9,392 nucleotides of DNA from Nitrospirota bacterium (GCA_015233485.1 JADFXO010000141.1:1-9392), one strand, 5' to 3'; positions 1 to 5,959 are shown, numbered from the stretch's first letter. Numbers and translations: made by a program. The notes: generated by a model from the letters alone, not told the origin.

Positions 1-1
1 G

Positions 2-382
2 ATTGAAAAAATCTCCCCTCTGGATGTCCTTGCCCTGAAACCCGTGGGAATGACCCACACGGCCGAGCTTCTTGATTTCGTATTCCGGTATTTCTCACGC
101 AGAGGCACAGACTGTAACGAACTATATATCATTACCGACGGCTATCCTCAGCGTGCCGGTGTTGAAGACGCCGAGTATCTCTCTGTTACGCTGAAGATGG
201 CCATAAAACTTCGGAGCCTTCATGTGAAGACAAAAACTCTCCTCGTCCATGCGCCGCAATATGAACTAAATCCGAACAATTTGATGTATAATAAGCTCAT
301 CTGCGAGAGTTTAGGCGGCGAACTCATCAGGGTGGATGCGGACGATCTGTCCAGTGCCATGATAGGCAGGGCGGTTAATTGA
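2..382 (+). CDS. VWA (von Willebrand factor A) domain protein, C-terminal fragment
   Basis: The reading frame is open from base 2 to the TGA at 380-382, giving 126 residues. The true start lies outside the window, and the internal GTG at 44 and ATG at 50 are not credible starts because the fold begins upstream. The visible part looks like the second half of a VWA domain. A 'KPVGMTHT' stretch at about residues 13-20 fits the loop carrying the metal-site (MIDAS) threonine. 'YIITDGYPQ' at about 42-50 is the typical strand-plus-TDG motif. An alternating strand/helix pattern follows, ending in 'ESLGGELIRVDADDLSSA', typical of the last strand and helix. Such domains bind protein partners through a divalent metal ion. 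The first MIDAS motif (DxSxS) would be upstream and cannot be checked. Which VWA subfamily this is, and its partner, cannot be told. Its stop codon overlaps the start of the RNase H gene, so the two are probably cotranscribed. Confidence 0.75.
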   Translation: MEKISPLDVLALKPVGMTHTAELLDFVFRYFSRRGTDCNELYIITDGYPQRAGVEDAEYLSVTLKMAIKLRSLHVKTKTLLVHAPQYELNPNNLMYNKLICESLGGELIRVDADDLSSAMIGRAVN

Positions 383-834
383 GCGCGCCGCCTAATGTGA
401 TTATGTACACCGACGGTGCGTGCAGCGGCAATCCAGGCCCCGGCGGCTATGGCGTTGTTATGCTGACAGCCACGAAGAGGAAGGAGCTCTCTGCGGCATT
501 TCGTGCGACGACCAATAACAGGATGGAGCTTATGGCAGTGATAGCCGGACTGAGGGCACTGCGGGTAACGTGCGAGGTCTCGGTCTATACAGATTCTCAG
601 CTTATCGTAAACGCCATGACAAAGGGATGGCTTAAAAACTGGCAGGCCAATAACTGGATAACCAGCTCCAGGTCTAAAGTCAAAAACATAGACTTATGGG
701 AAGACCTGGCAGCCCTCTGTAAAGCACACCACGTTACTTTTAATTGGATACGCGGCCACAGCGGCCATGCAGAGAACGAACGTGCCGACGCCCTGGCGGT
801 GGCGGCCATTAAGTCAGGTAATTTCGCAGATTAA
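379..834 (+). CDS. rnhA: Ribonuclease HI
   Basis: This 151-residue protein has the usual length and full motif set of bacterial RNase HI, a cytoplasmic Mg-dependent nuclease that cuts the RNA strand of RNA-DNA hybrids (R-loops, Okazaki primers). The first strand carries 'YTDGACSGNPGPGGYG' at residues 10-25. The catalytic carboxylates are D12, E50 (in 'NNRMEL'), D72 (in 'YTDSQ') and D137, and the active-site histidine is H127 in 'RGHSGHAENERADALA'. These match D10, E48, D70, D134 and H124 of the E. coli enzyme. The basic handle-like stretch with 'GWLKNWQANNW' at 83-93 is present, so a type I enzyme with its substrate-binding protrusion is likely. The proposed start is TTG at 379-381, overlapping the TGA of the VWA gene, with AGGG at 368-371 as ribosome binding site. 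GTG at 397 or ATG at 403 are alternatives that keep all motifs. Stop-start overlap suggests translational coupling. Confidence 0.96.
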   Translation: MSAPPNVIMYTDGACSGNPGPGGYGVVMLTATKRKELSAAFRATTNNRMELMAVIAGLRALRVTCEVSVYTDSQLIVNAMTKGWLKNWQANNWITSSRSKVKNIDLWEDLAALCKAHHVTFNWIRGHSGHAENERADALAVAAIKSGNFAD

Positions 835-849
835 AATATGCTTGTAACG

Positions 850-956
850 AGCCGGAGTACCGAAGCCGCCAACGAGCGGCAGATGGAATTCAAAAGATAA
901 AGCATGTGCGAGAATATGGGGTGAAGGGGGATTATCCCCCTTCGTCTTTAATCCTT
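850..956 (+). repeat. Bipartite hairpin repeat, copy 1 (downstream of rnhA)
   Basis: This element begins 15 bp after the rnhA stop and matches 5960-6065 read on the opposite strand. Block A (850-882) is 33 nt with two mismatches to the other copy. Block B (918-956) is 39 nt with one mismatch. The 35-nt spacer between them is poorly conserved. Block A can fold GCCGC (865-869) onto GCGGC (876-880) around a 6-nt loop. Block B has a perfect 9-bp stem, GAAGGGGGA (923-931) with TCCCCCTTC (935-943), and a TTA loop. In + strand RNA this stem extends by five more pairs (918-922 with 944-948), four of them G-U, making about 14 bp. There is no real T-run after it, so it is not a standard terminator. It could be a dispersed intergenic element, a 3' end processing or stabilising structure, or an atypical terminator. 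No transposase, clear target duplication or ORF is seen. Confidence 0.85.
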
Positions 957-969
957 GTACTCAGCTATG

Positions 970-998
970 TTGCAATTAACGCCCTAATCTGCTATCAT
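970..998 (+). promoter_or_regulatory. Candidate sigma-70-type promoter of rnr
   Basis: TTGCAA at 970-975 (four of six consensus bases) and TATCAT at 993-998 (five of six) are separated by exactly 17 bp. The expected transcription start, about 7 bp beyond the -10 box, falls on or next to the rnr ATG at 1004. This would give a leaderless or nearly leaderless mRNA, in agreement with the lack of a Shine-Dalgarno sequence before that ATG. It is assigned by pattern only. Confidence 0.45.
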
Positions 999-1003
999 AG
1001 CAT

Positions 1004-3106
1004 ATGGTTGATAAGGAAAAACTAAGCAAGTACTTTACGGCTAAGAAAAAACCGGTTTCGTTTCGTGACCTTGGCAAAGAGTTCTGTTCCTCGAAAAAAG
1101 ACTACGGCATCTTAAAAAAGCTCCTGAAACAGCTTGCCTCTACGGGCGATATTATTGTCAACAGAAGGGGATTATATGGCAAGTCCGAGGAGATGAGCCT
1201 CGTTACCGGCTATTTCGAGGCGCATAAGACCGGCTATGGGTTTGTCATCCTTGAGACACCGGGACAGAGAGATTTCTTCATCCCGGCAAGGAAGGCCATG
1301 GGCGCTATGGACAACGACAGGGTCGTTGCCAGAGTAGAAAATATGAAAAACCGCGAAGGCCGAATCATAAGAATCGTGGAACGCGCACATACCAAAATAT
1401 CCGGTACGCTGGACTTTGCCGATGACTCATGGTTTCTCCGCCCCAAGCACTCCACCATCCCATTTGACGTATTAATCCCGAATAAGCATATTTTAAATGC
1501 CGAAAAAGGCGATATGGTCGTCGTAGAGATAACACAATTCAACAACGAAAACAGGCCACCCATTGGCAAAGTAGTCAAAAAAATTGATAAACCAGAAGAC
1601 CCTAAATCGGAAATCGAGGCCGTAATAGACGAATTCCACCTGTCAAGGAAATTCCCCAAACACATCCTTGATGCGGCAAAGACGCTGCCCGAGGCCGTTA
1701 CTCCGGAGATGTTTGAGGGCCGCCGTGACCTGCGCGGCCTTAACACCGTAACTATTGACGGTGAGCGCGCGAAGGATTTCGACGACGCCGTATCTATTGA
1801 GAAGACCCCCGCGGGCTTTAAACTCTATGTCCACATAGCCGACGTCAGTTATTTTGTCCCGTGGGACAGTGTAATCGACACGGAGGCAAGGGAGCGGGCA
1901 ACGAGCGTGTATTTCCCCGACAGGGTGCTGCCGATGCTCCCCAGAAAACTCTCTGAGGACCTCTGCAGCCTGAAACCCAAACTTGACCGGCTTACCTTTA
2001 CGGCCGAGCTGGACTTCGATGACAAAAGACATAGAACCGCCTCGGCCTTTTATCCCTCCGTTATCAACAGCAACGAGCGGATGACATATACAAACGTCCA
2101 GAAAATCATCATAGACGAAGATAAGAAGCTGAGGGCTAAATATAATTCATTACTTCAAGAATTCGAACTTATGTCATTGCTTTGCAAGGATTTAAGGCAG
2201 ATGAGAAAAAAGCGTGGGAGCCTCGATTTCGACCTTCCGGAGCCAGAAATCCTGCTCGATATGCAGGGAAACCTCTCCAATATAATAAAGACGCAGAGGA
2301 ACTTCGCTCACTCCATCATAGAGGAGTTCATGATAGCCGCAAACGAGGCCGCGGCAGAGTATCTTACTGCCTTGGGCGTCCCATCCCTTTACAGGATACA
2401 CGAAGAGCCTGACATCAGGAAGATGGACGATATAATGAAGGTAGTAAACTGCACAATATCTTATAAAAAAGCAAAGATAACCCCGGCGGACTTTTCTAAG
2501 ATAATCCATAAGGCCGCCGCGACCCCCTACGAAGAGGTGATTAATTATCTTATCCTGAGAAGCCTCAAGCAGGCCCGTTACTCCCCTATAAATGTGGGGC
2601 ATTTTGGGCTTGCATCGACGTGCTACACCCATTTTACATCCCCAATCAGGCGCTATCCCGACCTCGTCGTCCACAGGATATTAAGAGATACACTGAATTG
2701 TGATAAGTCTGGAAAACCAGATAAAAATACTGGCGAAAAGGCCGTTGCACAGAGGCTCTCCGATGTTGCCTTCAACTCCTCACGCCGCGAGCGCGTGGCA
2801 GAGGAGGCCGAACGAGAGGTCATCGACGCCATGCGGACATGGTTTATGAAAGACAGGGTAGGGGAAGTCCTGGACGGTAAGATCGCCGGCATGAACTCCC
2901 ACGGCATGAAGGTGAGACTAAACGACTACTTCGTCGACGGCTTCCTCCATATATCAGACATGGTTGACGATTACTATGTTTATGAAGAGGGTTCTCTCAC
3001 TATCAGAGGGAAAAACACAAACAAGACGTTCTCAATCGGGCAGGCCATTCAGGTAAGGATAGACAAGGTTGACATAGTGGAACGTGAGATTGTCTTCGGC
3101 CTTTAA
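1004..3106 (+). CDS. rnr: Ribonuclease R (RNB/RNase II family 3'-5' exoribonuclease)
   Basis: This 700-residue processive 3'-to-5' exoribonuclease degrades structured RNA, mRNA fragments and defective rRNA or tRNA in the cytoplasm. Domains in order: an N-terminal winged-helix segment (about 5-60, typical of RNase R rather than RNase II), two cold-shock/OB domains (about 65-130 and 131-205), the RNB catalytic domain (about 238-560) and a C-terminal S1 domain (619-700). The active site is intact: D252, D258, D260 and D261 in 'DGERAKDFDDAV' match the four E. coli aspartates, Y303 lies in 'ATSVYFPDR', and 'HFTSPIRRYPDL' spans 543-554. The protein stops at the end of S1 and lacks the long basic tail of E. 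coli RNase R (813 residues). ATG at 1004 has no Shine-Dalgarno sequence, but a promoter-like pair sits directly before it, so the message may be leaderless. It follows rnhA after a 169-bp gap holding the repeat and is probably transcribed separately. Confidence 0.97.
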   Translation: MVDKEKLSKYFTAKKKPVSFRDLGKEFCSSKKDYGILKKLLKQLASTGDIIVNRRGLYGKSEEMSLVTGYFEAHKTGYGFVILETPGQRDFFIPARKAMGAMDNDRVVARVENMKNREGRIIRIVERAHTKISGTLDFADDSWFLRPKHSTIPFDVLIPNKHILNAEKGDMVVVEITQFNNENRPPIGKVVKKIDKPEDPKSEIEAVIDEFHLSRKFPKHILDAAKTLPEAVTPEMFEGRRDLRGLNTVTIDGERAKDFDDAVSIEKTPAGFKLYVHIADVSYFVPWDSVIDTEARERATSVYFPDRVLPMLPRKLSEDLCSLKPKLDRLTFTAELDFDDKRHRTASAFYPSVINSNERMTYTNVQKIIIDEDKKLRAKYNSLLQEFELMSLLCKDLRQMRKKRGSLDFDLPEPEILLDMQGNLSNIIKTQRNFAHSIIEEFMIAANEAAAEYLTALGVPSLYRIHEEPDIRKMDDIMKVVNCTISYKKAKITPADFSKIIHKAAATPYEEVINYLILRSLKQARYSPINVGHFGLASTCYTHFTSPIRRYPDLVVHRILRDTLNCDKSGKPDKNTGEKAVAQRLSDVAFNSSRRERVAEEAEREVIDAMRTWFMKDRVGEVLDGKIAGMNSHGMKVRLNDYFVDGFLHISDMVDDYYVYEEGSLTIRGKNTNKTFSIGQAIQVRIDKVDIVEREIVFGL

Positions 3107-3107
3107 C

Positions 3108-3136
3108 TTGGCGTTTCCCGCCGTTTAATTTTTTTT
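3108..3136 (+). terminator. Possible weak intrinsic terminator of rnr
   Basis: Right after the rnr stop, GGCG (3110-3113) can pair with CGCC (3119-3122) around a 5-nt loop. AAC/GTT pairing could lengthen the stem across a two-base bulge. Six bases later comes a run of eight T (3129-3136). The stem is short, so termination may be inefficient. Location and T-run support the call more than stem strength does. Confidence 0.45.
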
Positions 3137-3144
3137 CCGGCTTG

Positions 3145-3201
3145 TGTATCCTGTGATACAGACGTGAAAAGTAATATCTGTTAGAGTATATCCAAGATAT
3201 A
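3145..3201 (+). other. Two small perfect stem-loops in the rnr-TM2 gap
   Basis: TGTATC (3145-3150) pairs with GATACA (3155-3160) around a CTGT loop. TATATC (3187-3192) pairs with GATATA (3196-3201) around a CAA loop. Both are 6-bp perfect inverted repeats in a 226-bp intergenic region that has no ORF worth calling. They could be operators for a dimeric regulator or transcript structures. Short A/T-rich palindromes also arise by chance. Confidence 0.35.
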
Positions 3202-3223
3202 TGAAGGTTATCGAGTGTGGGAA

Positions 3224-3256
3224 GATAAACCAAAGATAAACCAAAGATAAACCGAA
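3224..3256 (+). repeat. Three tandem copies of an 11-bp unit upstream of the TM2 gene
   Basis: The unit GATAAACCAAA occurs at 3224-3234 and 3235-3245 without change, and at 3246-3256 with one change (GATAAACCGAA). A further GTTAACCAAGG-like stretch follows near 3277-3287. An 11-bp period is close to one helical turn, so a protein binding each unit would face the same side of the DNA. The array sits 77-109 bp before the TM2 start codon, a sensible place for a regulator. Replication slippage is the simple alternative. The repeat itself is plain in the sequence; any function is inference. Confidence 0.8.
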
Positions 3257-3285
3257 GTTAATCGATGGAATCAGTAGTTAACCAA

Positions 3286-3300
3286 GGGTTCGTAGAACCC
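3286..3300 (+). other. Stem-loop just upstream of the TM2 gene
   Basis: GGGTTC (3286-3291) pairs perfectly with GAACCC (3295-3300) around a GTA loop, 19 bp before the AAGGAG ribosome binding site at 3320-3325. It is not followed by a T-run. It could be a transcript-leader hairpin or an operator. No riboswitch family is recognised. Confidence 0.4.
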
Positions 3301-3332
3301 TAATCACTAATACACACATAAGGAGTACTAAA

Positions 3333-3554
3333 ATGTCAGAAAATGAATCCCCTAAAAGCCGTTTAGTAGCGCTGTTGTTATGTTTCTTCCTCGGATGGGC
3401 AGGTGGACATCGTTTTTACGCGAACAAAATCGGAACCGGAATCATCATGTTCATGACGATGGGCGGTTTTGGAATATGGTACTTTGTTGACCTGGTCATG
3501 ATTTCCCTCGGCGCCCTCAAGGACAAGGACAATCTGCCAATAACCAAGTGGTAG
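3333..3554 (+). CDS. TM2 domain-containing small membrane protein
   Basis: This 73-residue inner-membrane protein consists almost entirely of one TM2 domain. After a short polar N-terminus (residues 1-9), a first hydrophobic helix (about 10-22) leads into 'GGHRFYANKIGTG' (24-36), which carries the G-x-HRFY signature. A second helix (about 37-60) contains 'GIWYFVDLVMI', with the conserved W and D of the family. A short polar tail, 'KDKDNLPITKW', follows. TM2 proteins are widespread in bacteria, but their biochemical role is not generally established, so none is assigned. The start is well supported: AAGGAG at 3320-3325 lies 7 bp before the ATG. The gene is preceded by a 226-bp region rich in hairpins and an 11-bp tandem repeat, and followed by a strong 36-nt palindrome, so it is probably its own transcription unit. 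Confidence 0.9.
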   Translation: MSENESPKSRLVALLLCFFLGWAGGHRFYANKIGTGIIMFMTMGGFGIWYFVDLVMISLGALKDKDNLPITKW

Positions 3555-3568
3555 TTTTCTAAATAGGG

Positions 3569-3604
3569 TTCACGCGCGGGTGAGTTAACTTGCCCGCGCG
3601 TGAA
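3569..3604. other. Strong 36-nt palindrome/hairpin after the TM2 gene
   Basis: TTCACGCGCGGG (3569-3580) is perfectly complementary to CCCGCGCGTGAA (3593-3604). In + strand RNA the stem continues inwards with two wobble pairs (3581-3592, 3582-3591) and two Watson-Crick pairs (3583-3590, 3584-3589), closing on a UUAA tetraloop. That is 16 continuous base pairs. It lies 14 bp beyond the TM2 stop and 43 bp before the next start. Neither strand shows a clear T-run after it. It may terminate or protect the TM2 transcript; a protein-binding palindrome is also possible. Confidence 0.6.
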
Positions 3605-3647
3605 ACTGTCTTGCCAATGAATAAGAAAAGGCTGGTGAATAAGAAAA

Positions 3648-3872
3648 ATGTATTACATAGCCTGGGTAATTTTTGTAGTTGTGGTGGCCTTATGGAAGAG
3701 AGAGCTGAAAGAAACGAAGGCTGCGTATCTCACTATACTCGGCGAATTGAAAAGCGAGCGCATGGAGTTCGATAAGCTCAAAGAAAGATATATGGTTTTG
3801 CTCAATGGGCAGGGCGATGGGTCTGTCAAACGAAAATCTAAGATAACAGGCCGTAAGGGAAAAAAAGTATAA
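3648..3872 (+). CDS. Hypothetical small membrane protein with coiled-coil and basic tail
   Basis: I do not recognise this 74-residue protein. The architecture nevertheless looks real. One hydrophobic helix at residues 2-16 ('YYIAWVIFVVVVALW') is followed directly by a charged, heptad-like helix rich in K, E and L (about 17-53). A short glycine-rich hinge leads to a strongly basic tail ('KRKSKITGRKGKKV'). Such a protein would be anchored in the inner membrane by its N-terminus with a cytoplasmic helical stem, the basic tail perhaps touching phospholipid or nucleic acid. The ATG at 3648 has only a poor purine-rich stretch before it, so the start is uncertain. The overlapping frame from 3590 lacks such a pattern. 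It lies after the palindrome and ends 43 bp from the convergent permease gene. It may be lineage-specific, and a non-coding ORF cannot be excluded. Confidence 0.55.
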   Translation: MYYIAWVIFVVVVALWKRELKETKAAYLTILGELKSERMEFDKLKERYMVLLNGQGDGSVKRKSKITGRKGKKV

Positions 3873-3915
3873 ACCTCAATAAAGCGTGACCCCCATAGTC
3901 ATAAGTCAGCTCTTG

Positions 3916-4818
3916 TCACCCCTTTTTTATTACAATGTACCCGGCTGCTATTATTAACAGGCCCCCTAAGAGAGACAACATATCCGGCAATTCTGACAGG
4001 ACAAGCGCGCCAAAGAAAATCGCCCCTATTGGCTCAATATAACCTAAAATTGCCGCCTTGTTTGCCCCGACATGCGCTATCCCGCCGTAATACAGGTATG
4101 TCGCCGCGGTTGAGTATAACACCCCCATGCCCACAACTATCCAAAGCGATTCGGCTATTGAGGGGGCCGGCCCGGCAAAAGGCATTAAAAGCATCACTAC
4201 AAACAGGTTTTGAAAGAATACGACGGCGTATTTATTATTGCGCACTGATATAATTTTTAAGACAATAATTATTGCCCCATAGGCCACGCCTGAGGTAAGC
4301 CCGCAAATGATTCCTATTGTGTCAGGCTTAAACCGCTGACCAGTGAAAAAATTAGGGCCGGAGCTAAAAATCTGGGCTGCCACATCTAATACCGAGACGT
4401 CTCTCATAATAATCCATAGCCCAAACGATGCGGTTGCCACTGAGAAAACGGCGGCCATAGTTACCCGTTCCTTTAGAAAGATGGGCGCCAGTACCATAAC
4501 GACAACCGGAGCAATGTAGTGTGTGAAGACCGCATTCGATATAGATGTGTAGGAGAAAGCGTAATAGTACGTCAGCGTGTTTATTAGCGACAGGACACTA
4601 AGCACAAAGATATGTAACAATCCCCTGGCCGTTGGAAGCCCTTTTGACGCCCTGAGGAAGATAAACGACTGGATGAGCAGCGACACCATGAGGGAATAAA
4701 ATATAAGCGACACAACGGGCATCTTCGCAGCCCTGATGACAATCCCCTGTGAACTCCATATAAGAAGTGCCGAGATTATACAGAAATAGCCTTTCCCCGA
4801 TGTATTAGATTTTGGCAA
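3916..4818 (-). CDS. EamA/drug-metabolite transporter (DMT) superfamily permease
   Basis: This 300-residue polytopic inner-membrane protein has about ten hydrophobic helices in two homologous EamA halves, about residues 11-137 and 168-297, joined by a longer polar loop (140-167). Each half ends with the family pattern of a proline-containing helix leading to a glutamate: 'YIAPVVVMVLAPIFLKE' (101-117) and 'GYIEPIGAIFFGALVLSE' (259-276). DMT permeases move amino acids, nucleobases, metabolites or drugs; the substrate cannot be inferred here. The best start is TTG at 4818-4816, inside the last codons of coaD (14-bp overlap), with no Shine-Dalgarno sequence. The next in-frame Met (residue 33) would delete the first helix. 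Translation is therefore probably coupled to coaD. The gene is the last of the smc-side - strand cluster and converges on the small membrane-protein gene. Confidence 0.9.
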   Translation of the reverse strand: MPKSNTSGKGYFCIISALLIWSSQGIVIRAAKMPVVSLIFYSLMVSLLIQSFIFLRASKGLPTARGLLHIFVLSVLSLINTLTYYYAFSYTSISNAVFTHYIAPVVVMVLAPIFLKERVTMAAVFSVATASFGLWIIMRDVSVLDVAAQIFSSGPNFFTGQRFKPDTIGIICGLTSGVAYGAIIIVLKIISVRNNKYAVVFFQNLFVVMLLMPFAGPAPSIAESLWIVVGMGVLYSTAATYLYYGGIAHVGANKAAILGYIEPIGAIFFGALVLSELPDMLSLLGGLLIIAAGYIVIKKG

Positions 4819-5314
4819 GGTTTGATTGCTGATTAATCTTAAATTTCTCTATCAGCGCCAACTTAACGGCGGGTGGAACGAGGCCATCAACACAGCCGCC
4901 TAACTGCGCGATTTCCTTCACTGCCGACGAGGTGAGAAATGAGTACTCCTCAGAGGGCATCTTAAATATCGTTTCAATGGCGGGCTTTAATCTCCTGTTC
5001 AGTAAGGCCATCTGGAGTTCGTATTCGAAGTCGGACACCGCGCGAAGGCCGCGAATCAAGATGATACAGCCCTTTTTTTCGGCGTAATCGACTAAGAGGC
5101 CGTCAAAACTCTCAACTGTGATATTGCTGCCTGCAGGCAGAGATTTTTGTATGAGTTCTTTCCTTTCTGGTACGCTAAAAAGAGGTGTTTTTTTTGCGTT
5201 AGTCGTAATGGCGATTATAAAACGGTCAAAAAGTCTCACGCTCCTCAGAACAATATCAAGGTGTCCATTGGTAAAGGGATCGAAAGTGCCCGGGTAAATT
5301 GCCAATTTATTCAT
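4805..5314 (-). CDS. coaD: Phosphopantetheine adenylyltransferase
   Basis: CoaD joins ATP and 4'-phosphopantetheine to give dephospho-CoA and pyrophosphate, the penultimate step of coenzyme A synthesis, in the cytoplasm. The 169 residues match the family's usual length (about 160). The nucleotidyltransferase start 'YPGTFDPFTNGHLD' holds T10 and the (T/H)xGH motif TNGH (15-18). K42, 'IRGLRAVSDFEYELQMA' with R88 and R91, and 'YSFLTSSAVKEIAQLGG' (124-140) with S129 and S130 fit the ATP and phosphate contacts known for the E. coli enzyme. The ATG at 5314-5312 is preceded by AGAGAGG with a 6-nt spacer. It lies in the 15-bp gap after rsmD, and the neighbouring rsmD-coaD arrangement is common in bacteria. 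The last 14 bp overlap the permease gene. The enzyme should be essential unless a second CoaD exists. Confidence 0.97.
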   Translation of the reverse strand: MNKLAIYPGTFDPFTNGHLDIVLRSVRLFDRFIIAITTNAKKTPLFSVPERKELIQKSLPAGSNITVESFDGLLVDYAEKKGCIILIRGLRAVSDFEYELQMALLNRRLKPAIETIFKMPSEEYSFLTSSAVKEIAQLGGCVDGLVPPAVKLALIEKFKINQQSNLAKI

Positions 5315-5329
5315 TATTATCCTCTCTGG

Positions 5330-5899
5330 TCAGTTTTTATTGTACACGCTTAACGAGGTGTCGCCGTATCTGTAAGTTCTTAAAAATATAAGGCTGCCCG
5401 TTTCCTCAGGCATCTGCTTCTTTGTGGGATGCTCAACTATGACTAAGGCATCATGAGCGCTGAGTATCCATGAGTGTTCAAGGGTGGGCAGGAGCCTTTC
5501 GATTTCGCCGGAGCCATACGGCGGGTCAGCAAAGACTATATCAAATGGGGCGGAAACCCGCCTGCGTAACGGCTCAGAAGCAGATTTATTTACAATGCCC
5601 ACGGCGTCGCCGCATATAGCCGCGTTTAGCGGGTTATTGCAGAAGGCGGGATTGCGCTCTATGGTATTGATGACATGCCTGTCGATATCTACAAACACTA
5701 CATGTCCGGCGCCGCGGCTAAGGGCCTCAAATCCGACCGCGCCGCTGCCCGCGTACAGGTCGGCAAAGGAACTGCCCGGCACACGCTGCCTTATAATATT
5801 AAACAGTGACTCTCTAACCTTTGCAGACGTCGGCCTCAGTGCCTTACTGTGTCTTACAGGGACAGTCTTTCCCTTAAGTGCTCCGGCAATAATTTTCAT
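5330..5899 (-). CDS. rsmD: 16S rRNA (guanine(966)-N(2))-methyltransferase
   Basis: RsmD uses S-adenosylmethionine to methylate N2 of G966 (E. coli numbering) of 16S rRNA during small-subunit assembly. The 189-residue protein shows the family pattern from end to end: 'MKIIAGALKGKTV' at the start, 'RPTSAKVRESLFNII' (22-36), the SAM-binding motif I 'DLYAGSGAVGFEALSRGA' (47-64), the acidic end of the next strand ('VFVDID', D71), and the catalytic motif IV 'DPPY' (125-128). Length is typical. ATG at 5899-5897 is the only start consistent with 'MKIIAG'; its ribosome binding site is weak (GAGCAG). Its stop is 15 bp from coaD, so the two form an operon. The 164-bp gap from smc contains the second repeat copy and a possible promoter, so rsmD may be transcribed independently of smc. 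Confidence 0.95.
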   Translation of the reverse strand: MKIIAGALKGKTVPVRHSKALRPTSAKVRESLFNIIRQRVPGSSFADLYAGSGAVGFEALSRGAGHVVFVDIDRHVINTIERNPAFCNNPLNAAICGDAVGIVNKSASEPLRRRVSAPFDIVFADPPYGSGEIERLLPTLEHSWILSAHDALVIVEHPTKKQMPEETGSLIFLRTYRYGDTSLSVYNKN

Positions 5900-5923
5900 T
5901 TTCTGCTCAACAATACCTGATTA

Positions 5924-5953
5924 ACAATATCATGGCTCCGGCAAAAAATTCAA
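5924..5953 (-). promoter_or_regulatory. Candidate promoter of rsmD-coaD-permease
   Basis: On the - strand, TTGAAT (5953-5948; four of six consensus bases) and TATTGT (5929-5924; four of six) are 18 bp apart. Transcription would start about 17 nt before the rsmD ATG. The site lies between the repeat copy and rsmD, where an independent promoter would be needed if the repeat ends the smc transcript. The match is modest and could be chance. Confidence 0.3.
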
Positions 5954-5959
5954 GGATAT

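Noticed and set aside
918..956. Block B of the repeat as an ordinary Rho-independent terminator
   Set aside because: The stem is suitable, but the following GTCTTTAATCC is not a T-run, and the conserved partner block A is not explained by a terminator. It was kept as part of the repeat.
1234..2032. Long open frames on the - strand inside rnr (1234-1746, 1643-2032, 2192-2674)
   Set aside because: They are antisense to an intact, motif-complete RNase R, and their translations lack any recognisable fold or ribosome binding site.
3224..3256. The three 11-bp direct repeats as a CRISPR array
   Set aside because: Units are 11 bp and directly abutting, with no spacers, far from CRISPR architecture.
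3590..3775. 61-codon + frame overlapping the small membrane-protein gene
   Set aside because: It starts inside the loop and arm of the strong hairpin, has no ribosome binding site, and lacks the coherent hydrophobic and coiled-coil pattern of the 3648-3872 frame.
3886..3928. Possible terminator for the small membrane gene: GTGAC (3886-3890) with GTCAC (3915-3919), then T6 at 3923-3928
   Set aside because: The stem is only 5 bp around a 24-nt loop, and the T-run encodes the lysine-rich C-terminus of the convergent permease, so the signal is too weak to call.
5484..5924. 146-codon + strand frame opposite rsmD
   Set aside because: rsmD on the - strand carries every family motif; the + frame has no recognisable domain.
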